Assembly: GCA_051439365.1 (NCBI GenBank)
Contig: JBFRWC010000191.1
Span: 1 to 29,532 of the forward strand
From: JAAHGY01 sp051439365
GTDB lineage: Bacteria; Cyanobacteriota; Cyanobacteriia; CAKZMO01
Reading direction: 5' to 3'
Length of the DNA stretch: 29,532 bases
A model generated the notes under the pieces. The model had not been told where the DNA came from. It did no database searches and saw nothing but the letters and a program-made list of their open reading frames with translations. The translations under genes and the position numbers were made by a program. Below are positions 1 through 9,021 of the stretch, piece after piece (the first letter of the stretch is position 1; every line of letters starts with the position of its first letter).

Positions 1-248
1 CTCCTGCAAATGGTGTGTGAGACCTTAGCTAACGTTACCCTAGGCGATCGCCTACGTTCACCGGAGTACCAATAGCAACGCAAACCCTAGCTGACACAAC
101 CGATGCAGTCAAAACCGCCTAAGAAAAACACGGTTTTTCCAGTGGTTTGCACTAACGGTCGATGCTGCCAATAGTTAGCTAGAAGCCAAAATCTCAAATC
201 CAAAACCTAAAAGCCAAAACCCCGAATCCCAAATCGGTATCCCCGCCC
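1..248. other. Non-coding leader upstream of the chemosensory operon
   Basis: No credible gene is visible. A HIP1-type octamer sits near 43-50. The stretch 183-240 is a run of short degenerate units of the type AAATCC / AAAACC / AAAGCC, a low-complexity spacer similar to the one between the receptor and cheA genes (3038-3070). The operon promoter probably lies here or further upstream, but no convincing -35/-10 pair was found. Confidence 0.5.
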
Positions 249-1370
249 ATGCCTAATACCCTCGTCCTCACCTTTAAACTCCACAACCGTTGCTACGGAA
301 TTGATGCCCATGCCGTGCGTGAAGTCTTCTTTTTGCCCGCCATTCAAAGTATTACAGCCCGTTCTGTAGCCAATGGGAACGCGACAATGATTGGCGTGAT
401 CAACCTCCGGGGGCATTTTGTCCCGGTGATGGATTTAAGCTACTACTTGGGAGATGGTCCCCATACCTATACCCTCAGCGACAGCGTGATTGTGTTGGGC
501 ATGGGCGATCGCCAAATCGGAATCGTCGTTAGCCAAGTCCTTGAAGTCATTACGTTAGAGACGGCAGTCTGTTCTGTAGACGATTCCTGTGAGGTCGTGG
601 CCCCTGCGATCCGTCGTGATCTCGTCGCGAATCTTGCCCAATACAATAGCGATATTATTATCCATCTCAACTCAACGGTGCTGATGGATAGCCTCAGGCG
701 CGGTGAATTAGCCCTGGGGCCGAGGCCAGAAGATCCTGAGACCCCTGAGAGCTTAAATGAAAATGCCAAAGACAATCTGAATGGGAATCTGAATGGAAAT
801 CTGAATGAGACAGAGGAGAGTGTCCCCCTAGAGTTTTTCCCGAATGCCACCGAGGAGGAAGAACAATGCTTGTATGAACGGGCCTGTGCCTTGATGCAGC
901 AAACAGAAGAAGATGGGGAGGAGAGCGATCGCGTCTCGGTGGCCATCCTAGACATCCACGGCGAACGGTTGGCTCTCCCGGTTGAATATATCCGCGAATT
1001 TACCCCTATCCGCGATGTCACTCCGATTCCCTGTTGTCCGGCCCACATCATCGGCAACATGAACCTGCGGGGCGAAATCCTTACCCTGATCGATATCCAG
1101 CAAGCAATCAAGCTACACCGGGATAGCCCCGACACCTTATCTAGGGCTGTCGTTGTCCAAGTGGAGAACATCATCACAGGCATTACCGTTGATGCGGTCT
1201 TTGACGTGATTTCCTTCAAACCCTCTGATCTCGCCCCCGTGCCCGTGGGTGCCCATACCGGACATGAAGATTATCTCCGGGGTGTAATTCCCTACCACAA
1301 AGCTCAGGTCAGTGTCCTGAATCTCGCTCATTTGCTTCAGAGTGATGAACTAATCGTCAATGCCCAGTGA
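249..1370 (+). CDS. Two-domain CheW-like coupling protein
   Basis: 373 aa. It contains two CheW-type domains, at about residues 4-150 and 228-365. Each has the family pattern in which a hydrophobic strand is followed by an 'INLRG' or 'MNLRG' turn and a 'VPVMDL' or 'LTLIDI' strand. A single CheW is about 150-170 aa, so this is a tandem form. CheW-type domains link chemoreceptors to the P5 domain of CheA, and a double-domain protein could join two partners in an array. The linker is acidic and holds an NLNG-NLNG-NLNE repeat encoded by a 12-bp DNA repeat (about 772-810). The ATG has no clear Shine-Dalgarno sequence. Receptor, CheA and CheB genes follow on the same strand, so it is probably the first gene of that operon in this window. 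The domain call is firm; the double-coupling role is inferred. Confidence 0.85.
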   Translation: MPNTLVLTFKLHNRCYGIDAHAVREVFFLPAIQSITARSVANGNATMIGVINLRGHFVPVMDLSYYLGDGPHTYTLSDSVIVLGMGDRQIGIVVSQVLEVITLETAVCSVDDSCEVVAPAIRRDLVANLAQYNSDIIIHLNSTVLMDSLRRGELALGPRPEDPETPESLNENAKDNLNGNLNGNLNETEESVPLEFFPNATEEEEQCLYERACALMQQTEEDGEESDRVSVAILDIHGERLALPVEYIREFTPIRDVTPIPCCPAHIIGNMNLRGEILTLIDIQQAIKLHRDSPDTLSRAVVVQVENIITGITVDAVFDVISFKPSDLAPVPVGAHTGHEDYLRGVIPYHKAQVSVLNLAHLLQSDELIVNAQ

Positions 1371-1531
1371 TGCCTAGGCTGTAGCCTAAATAAGCCCATG
1401 GTTGTAGTGCGAGCATCATGGTCTAATTCCTACTGTATGAATCGTTGATTTTCAGCGCGACGCGATCCCATTATTGCCAGTGCGACGCCGTTCTATCCTC
1501 AGCCAACCTCATCAATACAAGGAGTACCGTC

Positions 1532-3037
1532 ATGGTTAATCAGAAGAAACTTTGGAAGCTACGTTACTGGATTATGGCAGGGTATGCCGTACCTGTGGTG
1601 GCCCTACTCTTTGCCGCAGGCACGACCGTCAGCTTGCTCAGTCGGGCTAAATATATAGCCAGAGAACTGGGGACCGTTGAACGCTTCCATAACCAAATAA
1701 TGTTGGCAGAAGTGGACATTCAAATCATGTCCCGCACCAGCCGTGGCTATCTCCTGGCCCAAGATGCTGGGTCACGCCAAGCCTATGAAGTGGCCTTTGA
1801 TCGCTATACCAACACGATTGCAGCGTTGAAGGGGGAAGAGAGCGCTGTTGATCATTTCCATGCTGCCCATCATGTTGAGGTGCCGGAGTTGGCTGAATTT
1901 CGAGCAAGGTTGCCGGAGTTGGAGCAACCCGTTGAGCGGTTACAAGCCCTGAATCGGACGCTGATCCAATTAGTGAATGAGGGGGAAGCAGACAAGGCGA
2001 TTCAATTGTGGCGTGAAAATGCAGGCAATGCGCAGGCCCGCGCAGTATCCGTGGTCACTGAAGAAATGATCCTGGACCTTCAAGACGTGCTTCAAACTTA
2101 TGACAACAAACAAACCCAGACGTTGACTTCGTTGCAGCAGGGCATTATGGGACTGACCCTGTCGTCTCTGTTACTTTCCCTGGGAATAGGGGTATGGGCA
2201 ATTTATAAAACGGCATCTCAGATGAACAATTCGGCTAGCAATATCGCTAGTTCCACGGCTGAAATTGCGGCTAGCATTGAGCAACAGGAAAAAATTGCTT
2301 CGCAGCAGGCGGCATCGATTAACCAGACAACGACCACCATTGATGAACTAGGGGCTTCTTCGCGGCAATCGGCAGAACAGGCAGAAGCAGCGGCAGCAGG
2401 AGCGCAACAGGCACTGAACTTGGCAGAAGGGGGCACAACTGCTGTTGAGCAGACCTTAGAGGGCATGGAGTTATTACGGCAAAAGGTGGGGGCGATCGCT
2501 GAACAAATCCTCCGTCTTAGCGAACAAACCAGCCAAATTGGCAGCATTTCTGGCCTCGTCAGCGATTTGGCCAACCAAACGAATATGCTGGCCCTCAACG
2601 CTGCTGTGGAAGCGGTTCGGGCGGGGGAGCATGGCAAAGGCTTTACGGTAGTATCGGGGGAAATTCGGAAGCTAGCGGACCAGAGCAAAAAGTCAGCGGA
2701 AAAAATTAACGCATTGGTGAGCGATATTCAAAATGCGATTAATTCCACGGTGATGGTGACCGATGAAGGGACCAAAACCGTAGAAGAAGGGGTGTCAGTT
2801 GCCAATCAGACCGCGAACGCTTTTGCTGGTGTGACAGATGCGATGAACAATGTGGTCCTCAACAGCCAGCAAATTTCTCTGAATGTGCAGCAGCAAGCCG
2901 TGGCGATCCAGCAAGTGGTGGACGCGATGAATGGTCTGAATGTGGCGGCGAAGGAGACTGCCAGCGGGATTACCCAAATTAAAGTAGGCACCCAAAGCCT
3001 GAACAATGCGGCGACGGAACTAAAGGTTTTGGTTTAA
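1532..3037 (+). CDS. Methyl-accepting chemotaxis protein (CHASE3-like sensor, no HAMP seen)
   Basis: 501 aa from the ATG at 1532, chosen because AAGGAG (1519-1524) lies 7 bases upstream. An in-frame TTG at 1445 would add 29 aa with no hydrophobic or conserved character. Residues about 12-36 form one membrane helix, and about 204-225 a second. The roughly 165-residue extracytoplasmic part between them is helical and resembles CHASE3 or four-helix-bundle sensors (a 'SRTSRGYLLAQD' segment). No HAMP domain is recognisable after the second helix. The cytoplasmic part is a long Ala/Gln/Ser-rich coiled coil with the signalling tip at about 341-371 (NQTNMLALNAAVEAVRAGE). The 'ASIEQQEKIAS' region resembles methylation-site surroundings. 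There is no C-terminal CheR/CheB-tethering pentapeptide. It should signal to the CheA encoded next, through the CheW-like protein encoded before it. Confidence 0.9.
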   Translation: MVNQKKLWKLRYWIMAGYAVPVVALLFAAGTTVSLLSRAKYIARELGTVERFHNQIMLAEVDIQIMSRTSRGYLLAQDAGSRQAYEVAFDRYTNTIAALKGEESAVDHFHAAHHVEVPELAEFRARLPELEQPVERLQALNRTLIQLVNEGEADKAIQLWRENAGNAQARAVSVVTEEMILDLQDVLQTYDNKQTQTLTSLQQGIMGLTLSSLLLSLGIGVWAIYKTASQMNNSASNIASSTAEIAASIEQQEKIASQQAASINQTTTTIDELGASSRQSAEQAEAAAAGAQQALNLAEGGTTAVEQTLEGMELLRQKVGAIAEQILRLSEQTSQIGSISGLVSDLANQTNMLALNAAVEAVRAGEHGKGFTVVSGEIRKLADQSKKSAEKINALVSDIQNAINSTVMVTDEGTKTVEEGVSVANQTANAFAGVTDAMNNVVLNSQQISLNVQQQAVAIQQVVDAMNGLNVAAKETASGITQIKVGTQSLNNAATELKVLV

Positions 3038-3118
3038 GGCAATCCAAAATCAAACGTCTAAAATCGAATATTCATCAGGGTTTCCCCCACCTTACACCCC
3101 ATAGAGAGGCCAGCGTCC

Positions 3119-5794
3119 ATGCGTATTGATGATGAAGAACTCCGAGATATTTTTAAGATAGCCTGCGAGGAACGGATTCAAGCCATTGATCAGGGGTTGT
3201 TGCACCTGGAGGCGCAACCGGATGATCTGAGTGGGCTTGAGGCCATGTTGCGGGATGCCCATTCTCTCAAGGGAGACAGCAATATGCTGGGGCAAGAGGA
3301 TTTGGGGCAACTCGCTCATCAAATTGAGGCGGTGCTGAGTGAGGTGAAACGGGGCGATCGCCCTTTTACTCCGGAGTTGGGCGATCGCCTTGCCAGGGGG
3401 ATGGTTGCGGTTCGAGCCTTAGTAGACGAAGCGGTGACGGGTCAACCGGCTAACGTTCAACTGTTCTATGTACTGGCCGATTTGATGGGGGGAGAAGCCC
3501 ATACCCCTGAGGTGCAAAACGACCATGACTCGTCCACACCTTCTCCTGTCCAGATGCAGGACACCGGGGAGACGACCCTAAATGATGGCAACGGGATAAC
3601 TGAGACCGTAGAGCCTAACACCCTAGATCATGCGACCCTAGATCATGTGATCGTGGAACATGCGACCGTGGATCATGAAGCAGTCCGTCATACAGACCTA
3701 TCAGCCGAAGGTGCCGATTACGGAGCGATCGAGTGTCCGGTTGTCGATCACGCGGCGGCCATTGAACCTCTAACCGTCGAACTCACAGAGGCCGAGCCGG
3801 AAGGTGGCCCTCAAGGGGGATCTAAAAGTGACCCTGAAGGTGTCGATGCCAACGTCGTTGTCCATGATGGAGCTGAACTGAATGGCGAAAACTCGGCCAT
3901 AGACCGGGGTTCAGATTCCCAGTTGTTTGAAGAGACTGGGGGGAACCATCCGGCTGGCAATCCGCTCAAATCGGGCTATCACATCGAGACGGTGCGGGTG
4001 CCCACCCATCATCTTGATGCGCTCATGACCCAAGCAGGAGAACTCACCGTTACCAAAATTCGCCTTGCCCACCGTTTGGCCGAAGCTGAGGCGATCGCTG
4101 ACTTGTGGGAAGAGTGGAATCGGGATGTATTTGTTAATCGTTCCCTGTTTGCCAGCAACCCGTTGGATGGCAACCCAGAGAATACGGGGAAAAAGCATCA
4201 TCTCCAACGTTTTTTGGGTCTATTGGAACGCTCGATGGAAGCCTTGGGTCAACTGTCTGGCCAGCTTTCCACCGCGCTTAGTGAAGATATCGCTCGTCTG
4301 GAAAGTATTAGCGACGAACTGGAAGATGGGATTCGCACTCTGCGATTGTTACCCCTGTCCACCATTTTTAATTTATTTCCTCGGTTGGTGCGGGACTTGG
4401 CCCGTGAGGAACAGAAGCAGGTTAACTTTGTCATTGAAGGGGGAGATACCAAGGCGGATAAGCGCATCCTCGAAGACATGAAAGATCCCCTGCTCCACCT
4501 GTTACGCAATGCCATTGATCACGGAGTTGAAACGCCAGCAGAACGGCTCCGGGCCGGAAAACCAAAGCAGGCTACGGTGCGGCTGAAGGGCTATCAAACG
4601 GGGAATGCGATCGCCATCGAAGTCAGCGACGACGGGCGCGGATTAGACGCCGAAGCCATTAAAGAAATGGCCCTGCGCAAAGGAGCCTACCGCAGCGAAG
4701 AACTGGATTCCCTGAGTGCGGAACAACTCCACGACCTCATCCTCAGTCCTGGGTTTTCCACTCGGCTGATGGTGACCGATATCTCTGGGCGCGGCGTTGG
4801 CTTGGATGTCCTCCGCACTAACGTGGAGAATCTCAAAGGCCAGATTGAAATTGAATCCCAACCAGGCCAAGGCTGTACCTTCCGGATCAAATTGGGCACC
4901 ACGCTTGCTACCGCCCACGTATTGATTGTGACCATTGGTCAAACCGCCTACGCTATCCCTGTCGAATACGTCGAGAAGGCCCAACTCATCTACGTTGATG
5001 ATTTAGCCACTATCAACAATCAATCGGTGATTTTGTACGATGGCTCCCCTATTGCCGTGATGGACTTGGCCCAATTGTTGGAATGCCACCCTACCGAAGC
5101 TGCCGCTTTCCAACGGACCTTACAGGATTACCAAAACGCCTTGTCTTGCATCATTCTAAAAGTGGGGATGGAACGCTTTGGGTTGTTCGTGGATGCCCTA
5201 CTAGATGAACAAGATGTGGTCCTCAAACCCCAGAGCCAGCTTTTACAGCGAGTTCGAAATGTTCTAGGGGCCACGATCTTGGGGACCGGAGAGGTGTGTA
5301 TGGTGCTGAATCCGCCTGACCTGCTGCAATCCATCAAACGGATCAATCTTTCCACCCCTAGGAGTGAGCTTGGAACCAGTTCCGAAGGAAACACCACTAC
5401 TTCCTCGATCAGGGGCAAAAGTGACCCCATGCACCAAACCATCCTGCTCGTAGAAGACTCGATCGCCACCCGCACCCAAGAAAAACGCATCCTAGAATCC
5501 GTGGGCTACAACGTGGTCACTGCCGTGGATGGCTTGGATGGCTTTTCCAAACTCCAGCGACAGCACTTTGATGCCGTGGTCTCCGATGTGCAAATGCCTA
5601 ACCTCAATGGTCTGGGGCTAACTGAACGCATTCGCCAAAACCGAGAATATAGCGAACTGCCAATCATCCTCGTCACCACCTTGGCCAGTGACGACGATCG
5701 CCATCGGGGAGCCGAAGCAGGAGCCAATGCCTACATCACCAAAAGTAGTTTTAGCCAGGATATTCTATTAGATACGATTGAACGCTTAATATAA
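3119..5794 (+). CDS. cheA: Hybrid chemotaxis histidine kinase CheA with C-terminal receiver
   Basis: 891 aa. An HPt (P1) domain spans residues 1-110, with the phosphorylated His48 in 'DAHSLKG'. A long acidic linker (about 125-285) carries His-containing pentapeptide repeats at 168-192. Dimerisation and kinase core follow from about 290: N box 'LLRNAIDHG' (Asn464), G1 'DDGRG' (504-508) and G2 'GRGVGLD' (557-563). A CheW-like P5 domain covers about 595-740. A receiver domain covers 774-891, with acidic Asp779, phosphoacceptor Asp823 and Lys875. CheA autophosphorylates in receptor arrays and passes phosphate to response regulators; the fused receiver is typical of cyanobacterial pilus-type systems such as PixL/PilL. 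The gene starts 81 bases after the receptor gene, with a GAGAGG Shine-Dalgarno sequence, and is followed 23 bases later by cheB. No separate P2 domain is obvious. Confidence 0.95.
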   Translation: MRIDDEELRDIFKIACEERIQAIDQGLLHLEAQPDDLSGLEAMLRDAHSLKGDSNMLGQEDLGQLAHQIEAVLSEVKRGDRPFTPELGDRLARGMVAVRALVDEAVTGQPANVQLFYVLADLMGGEAHTPEVQNDHDSSTPSPVQMQDTGETTLNDGNGITETVEPNTLDHATLDHVIVEHATVDHEAVRHTDLSAEGADYGAIECPVVDHAAAIEPLTVELTEAEPEGGPQGGSKSDPEGVDANVVVHDGAELNGENSAIDRGSDSQLFEETGGNHPAGNPLKSGYHIETVRVPTHHLDALMTQAGELTVTKIRLAHRLAEAEAIADLWEEWNRDVFVNRSLFASNPLDGNPENTGKKHHLQRFLGLLERSMEALGQLSGQLSTALSEDIARLESISDELEDGIRTLRLLPLSTIFNLFPRLVRDLAREEQKQVNFVIEGGDTKADKRILEDMKDPLLHLLRNAIDHGVETPAERLRAGKPKQATVRLKGYQTGNAIAIEVSDDGRGLDAEAIKEMALRKGAYRSEELDSLSAEQLHDLILSPGFSTRLMVTDISGRGVGLDVLRTNVENLKGQIEIESQPGQGCTFRIKLGTTLATAHVLIVTIGQTAYAIPVEYVEKAQLIYVDDLATINNQSVILYDGSPIAVMDLAQLLECHPTEAAAFQRTLQDYQNALSCIILKVGMERFGLFVDALLDEQDVVLKPQSQLLQRVRNVLGATILGTGEVCMVLNPPDLLQSIKRINLSTPRSELGTSSEGNTTTSSIRGKSDPMHQTILLVEDSIATRTQEKRILESVGYNVVTAVDGLDGFSKLQRQHFDAVVSDVQMPNLNGLGLTERIRQNREYSELPIILVTTLASDDDRHRGAEAGANAYITKSSFSQDILLDTIERLI

Positions 5795-5817
5795 GGCGAA
5801 ATTGAGGCGAGCATCCA

Positions 5818-6984
5818 ATGGCTAAACAACTGGCTAAGCAACCTATTCGTGTTTTCGTCGTGGAAGATTCCCCGATCGCCACCATTATCCTCAAGCGGAT
5901 CTTTTCTGCGGTCCCAGATATCGAGGTCGTGGGAACCGCTCGCACGGGCATCGAGGCGCTCCAACTCATCCCTGATACTTGCCCTGATGTGATTTGCACA
6001 GATCTCCATATGCCCCAGATGGGGGGATTAGAACTTACTCGAAATTTAATGGCCGATTATCCTCGCCCCATTTTGGTGATTAGCGCATCAGTAGATGACA
6101 ACGATAACAAAGACAGTGGGACCGTATTTCAGTTGTTGCAAGCAGGAGCAGTAGACGTATTCCCCAAACCTCAAGGTGGGTCCGCCGCTGATTACGACGC
6201 GATTAAACTGGCATTGATCAATAAGGTCCGGGTGCTAGCTGGAGTAAAAGTGTTCACCCAACATCGTCGCCGTGCAGTGGTAATGCCTCCTCCGCCTCCT
6301 CCCGCCCCTGCCTCCATTGTTACCTCTACCCTCACTAGTATCCCCATTCCCCCACTCTCCCACTCCCCCACTCCCCCACTCCCCCACTCCCGAACCCCTC
6401 ACCTCGATATTCGCTCCCCCCGAATAATCGCGATCGCCGCCTCCACCGGAGGCCCCAACGCACTGTTCACTGTATTGAAAGACTTTCCCTCCGCGTTGCC
6501 CGTGCCTGTCGTGTGTGTTCAACACATCAGTGAAGGATTTCTCGGTGGGTTGGTCACATGGCTCGATCGGGAATGCCAGGTTTCGGTCCAAATTGCCCAG
6601 TCTGGGGAAAAGCCCCAACCTGGAACCGTTTATTTTGCACCGGAAAATTATCATTTAGCTATTAATGCCTTTGGCCAACTGGCATATGAGCGATCGCCCA
6701 GTGTGGCCGGTCATCGTCCCTCTGCCACCGTCCTGTTCAAAAGCGTGGCTGCTTACTACCGTCGCTCCGTGGTTGCGGCATTGATGACGGGCATGGGCCG
6801 GGATGGGGCGGATGGATTACTCGATATTGCTCAGGCTGGGGGCATGACGCTGGTACAAGATGAGGCCAGTTCCGTGGTGTTTGGGATGCCGAGGGAGGCG
6901 ATCGCCCTCGGTGCCGCGCAACAGGTGTTACCCCTAGGAAACATTGGCCCCCACATTCTCAAGCTATTTTATCCCAGTGCTTGA
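5818..6984 (+). CDS. cheB: Chemotaxis response regulator / protein-glutamate methylesterase CheB
   Basis: 388 aa. Receiver domain at residues 9-125 (Asp17 pocket, phosphoacceptor Asp62 in 'CTDLHMPQ'). A Pro/Ser/His-rich linker runs from about 155 to 198. The methylesterase domain covers about 200-388, with the catalytic triad Ser209 ('AASTGG'), His236 ('VQHIS') and Asp329 ('MGRDGAD'). CheB removes methyl groups from receptor glutamates and deamidates glutamines once phosphorylated by CheA. Length and motifs are complete. The linker is longer than usual, and its DNA contains an ACTCCCCC microsatellite (about 6347-6390). The gene begins 23 bases after cheA, with GAGG about 10 bases before the ATG. 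No cheR methyltransferase lies in the window, so the opposing enzyme must be encoded elsewhere or be absent. Confidence 0.95.
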   Translation: MAKQLAKQPIRVFVVEDSPIATIILKRIFSAVPDIEVVGTARTGIEALQLIPDTCPDVICTDLHMPQMGGLELTRNLMADYPRPILVISASVDDNDNKDSGTVFQLLQAGAVDVFPKPQGGSAADYDAIKLALINKVRVLAGVKVFTQHRRRAVVMPPPPPPAPASIVTSTLTSIPIPPLSHSPTPPLPHSRTPHLDIRSPRIIAIAASTGGPNALFTVLKDFPSALPVPVVCVQHISEGFLGGLVTWLDRECQVSVQIAQSGEKPQPGTVYFAPENYHLAINAFGQLAYERSPSVAGHRPSATVLFKSVAAYYRRSVVAALMTGMGRDGADGLLDIAQAGGMTLVQDEASSVVFGMPREAIALGAAQQVLPLGNIGPHILKLFYPSA

Positions 6985-7004
6985 ACAACCTTGACTCTAC
7001 CTTG

Positions 7005-7111
7005 GGGCAGGAAACCTGGCCCTTACATTCGGGCAGGAAACCTGGCCCTTACATTCGGGCAGGAAACCTGCCCCCTACATTGTCCCAATCCCTTGTAGGG
7101 GGCAGGTTTCC
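7005..7111. repeat. Tandem 26-bp repeat ending in a perfect 18-bp hairpin
   Basis: Three head-to-tail 26-base units start at 7005, 7031 and 7057 (core GGGCAGGAAACCTG). The third runs into a perfect inverted repeat: GGAAACCTGCCCCCTACA (7062-7079), a 14-base loop TTGTCCCAATCCCT (7080-7093) and the exact complement (7094-7111). It lies between the convergent cheB and pgm genes, so it could act as a two-way transcription terminator, although no T-run follows the stem. The same arm type and identical loop recur at the window end (29501-29532), so this is a dispersed repeat family. Confidence 0.9.
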
Positions 7112-7182
7112 GCGCCCAGCATCGGTTTTTTGTCAGGCACCCAAGTCTCGCATAACCCCCTACAAGATTCGGGTGAGCGATA

Positions 7183-8817
7183 TCAGGTGATTACTGTAGG
7201 CTTATCCCGTCCCGTGAGCGTCTGAATTTGAGCTACGTCATCCGCAATTTTGATAAAGTCGGCCAACGCGATCTGGGGATCTTGGCCATGCTTGCTGGCA
7301 TCGGGTTCATAGCTTTCCAAATACACCCGCAACGTCGCCCCCTTGGTCCCGGTCCCAGATAAGCGGAAGACCACACGGGAGCCATCGGTAAAGCCGATCC
7401 GAATGCCTTGCTTCTGACTGACACTACTGTCCACCGGATCGGTGTAGCTAAAATCATCAGCATAATCCACGGTGTAGGCTCCCAACTGGGTTCCTTTTAA
7501 GCTGGGGAGCTTGGCCCGGAGTTGATCCATCAGTGTGTTGGCTTTATCGGTTTCGATGCCTTCGTAGTCATGGCGGGAATAGTAATTTTGGCCGTAAGTC
7601 GCCCAGTGTTCCTTAACGATCGCTTCCACGGACTGTTGCCGCTCAGCCAAAATATTTAGCCAGAACAACACCGCCCACAACCCGTCTTTTTCCCGAACGT
7701 GGTTGGACCCGGTGCCAAAGCTTTCCTCACCGCAAAGGGTGGCTTTGTCGGCATCCAGTAAGTTCCCAAAGAACTTCCAGCCTGTGGGGGTTTCGTAGCA
7801 GTCCAACCCTAGTTTCTCGGCGACCCGATCGGCAGCTTGGCTGGTGGGCATGGAACGGGCAATCCCAGCCAGTCCGCCTTTGTAACCAGGAACCAGGGTA
7901 GCGTTGGCTGCGAGGACCGCAAGGCTATCGCTAGGGGTGACAAAGAAGTTGTTGCCCACAATCATGTTGCGATCGCCATCTCCATCGGAAGCCGCCCCAA
8001 AATCCGGCGCATTGGGGACAAACATGGTTTCCACCAAGTCATGAGCATAAACCAAGTAGGGGTCAGGATGGCCACCACCAAAGTCCTCCAATGGCACCCC
8101 GTTGGTTACGGTTCCCTCTGGTGCGCCCAACATTTCCTCAAAAATTCTCTTGGCATAGGGACCAGTGACCGCGTGGAGGGAATCCATGCACATCTTGAAG
8201 CTGCCGCCCGTCACAAAGGTCTTAATCTTGCCAAAATCAAATAAAGACTGCATCAACTCGGCGTAATCAGCCACCGAGTCAATCACCTCAACGGTCATCT
8301 CGCCCAACGTCGCGGTCCCTAATTGATCCAGATTGACATCCTCACCTTCCATGATCTTGTACTGGTCAATCACTTTGGTCCGTTCATAAATGGCACTCGT
8401 GACCTTCTCAGGTGCTGGACCACCGTTTTCTGTGTTGTACTTGATCCCAAAATCACCTTCTGGCCCACCCGGATTGTGGCTAGCAGAGAGAATGATGCCC
8501 CCAAATGCCTGGTTTTTGCGAATCACACAGGATGCAGCCGGAGTGGACAAAATCCCTCCCTGACCAACAAGGACGTTGCCGACCCCGTTTGCCGCTGCCA
8601 TCTTTAAGATAACTTGGATCGCTTGACGGTTGTAGTAGCGTCCATCGCCTCCCAGGACCAAGGTTTTACCCTGGTAGTCATCCAATACGTCAAAAATAGA
8701 CTGAACAAAATTCTCCAAGTAGTTGCGGGTTTGAAAGGTGGGAACTTGCTTGCGTAATCCAGAGGTTCCAGGTTTTTGGTCCGAAAAAGGTTGGGTCAGA
8801 ACGGTACGGATATTCAT
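7183..8817 (-). CDS. pgm: Phosphoglucomutase (alpha-D-glucose-phosphate specific)
   Basis: 544 aa, the usual length for this alpha-D-phosphohexomutase subgroup. It interconverts glucose 1-phosphate and glucose 6-phosphate in the cytoplasm, linking glycogen and sucrose metabolism to central carbon flow. The motifs are complete: an N-terminal 'PGTSGLR', the phosphoserine loop 'SASHNPGG' with catalytic Ser113, the Mg-binding 'DGDGDRN' (Asp278, Asp280, Asp282), the sugar-binding 'GEESFGTGS' and the phosphate-binding 'RLSGTGTKG' near the C-terminus. The start is the ATG at 8817. It stands alone, convergent to cheB, and the hairpin repeat at 7062-7111 lies 71 bases past its stop. The family call is secure. 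Confidence 0.96.
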   Translation of the reverse strand: MNIRTVLTQPFSDQKPGTSGLRKQVPTFQTRNYLENFVQSIFDVLDDYQGKTLVLGGDGRYYNRQAIQVILKMAAANGVGNVLVGQGGILSTPAASCVIRKNQAFGGIILSASHNPGGPEGDFGIKYNTENGGPAPEKVTSAIYERTKVIDQYKIMEGEDVNLDQLGTATLGEMTVEVIDSVADYAELMQSLFDFGKIKTFVTGGSFKMCMDSLHAVTGPYAKRIFEEMLGAPEGTVTNGVPLEDFGGGHPDPYLVYAHDLVETMFVPNAPDFGAASDGDGDRNMIVGNNFFVTPSDSLAVLAANATLVPGYKGGLAGIARSMPTSQAADRVAEKLGLDCYETPTGWKFFGNLLDADKATLCGEESFGTGSNHVREKDGLWAVLFWLNILAERQQSVEAIVKEHWATYGQNYYSRHDYEGIETDKANTLMDQLRAKLPSLKGTQLGAYTVDYADDFSYTDPVDSSVSQKQGIRIGFTDGSRVVFRLSGTGTKGATLRVYLESYEPDASKHGQDPQIALADFIKIADDVAQIQTLTGRDKPTVIT

Positions 8818-9021
8818 TTAGTTTGTAAAGGGAATGGACAGTACTAACCGTAAGCAAATGCCGCTGTGGGACAGCCATCATCCTGGCGTAGCATGGTGTA
8901 GCCATGCTTACGCCTAGACTTTCCTAGTGTAGGTGAAATCCGTCCCCAACTAAAGAATGATTTAAGCTTCCTAGATCAGGAATACTGACAACAGATTTTT
9001 TTAAATTTCCAGGCCAAAGAA

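Noticed and set aside
6981..7190. 69-codon plus-strand frame after cheB
   Set aside because: It begins with TTG overlapping the cheB stop and is made almost entirely of the tandem and hairpin repeat, so it is not a gene.
8880..8925. GCATGG/CCATGC inverted repeat upstream of pgm
   Set aside because: Only six paired bases with a short loop; too weak to call a feature.
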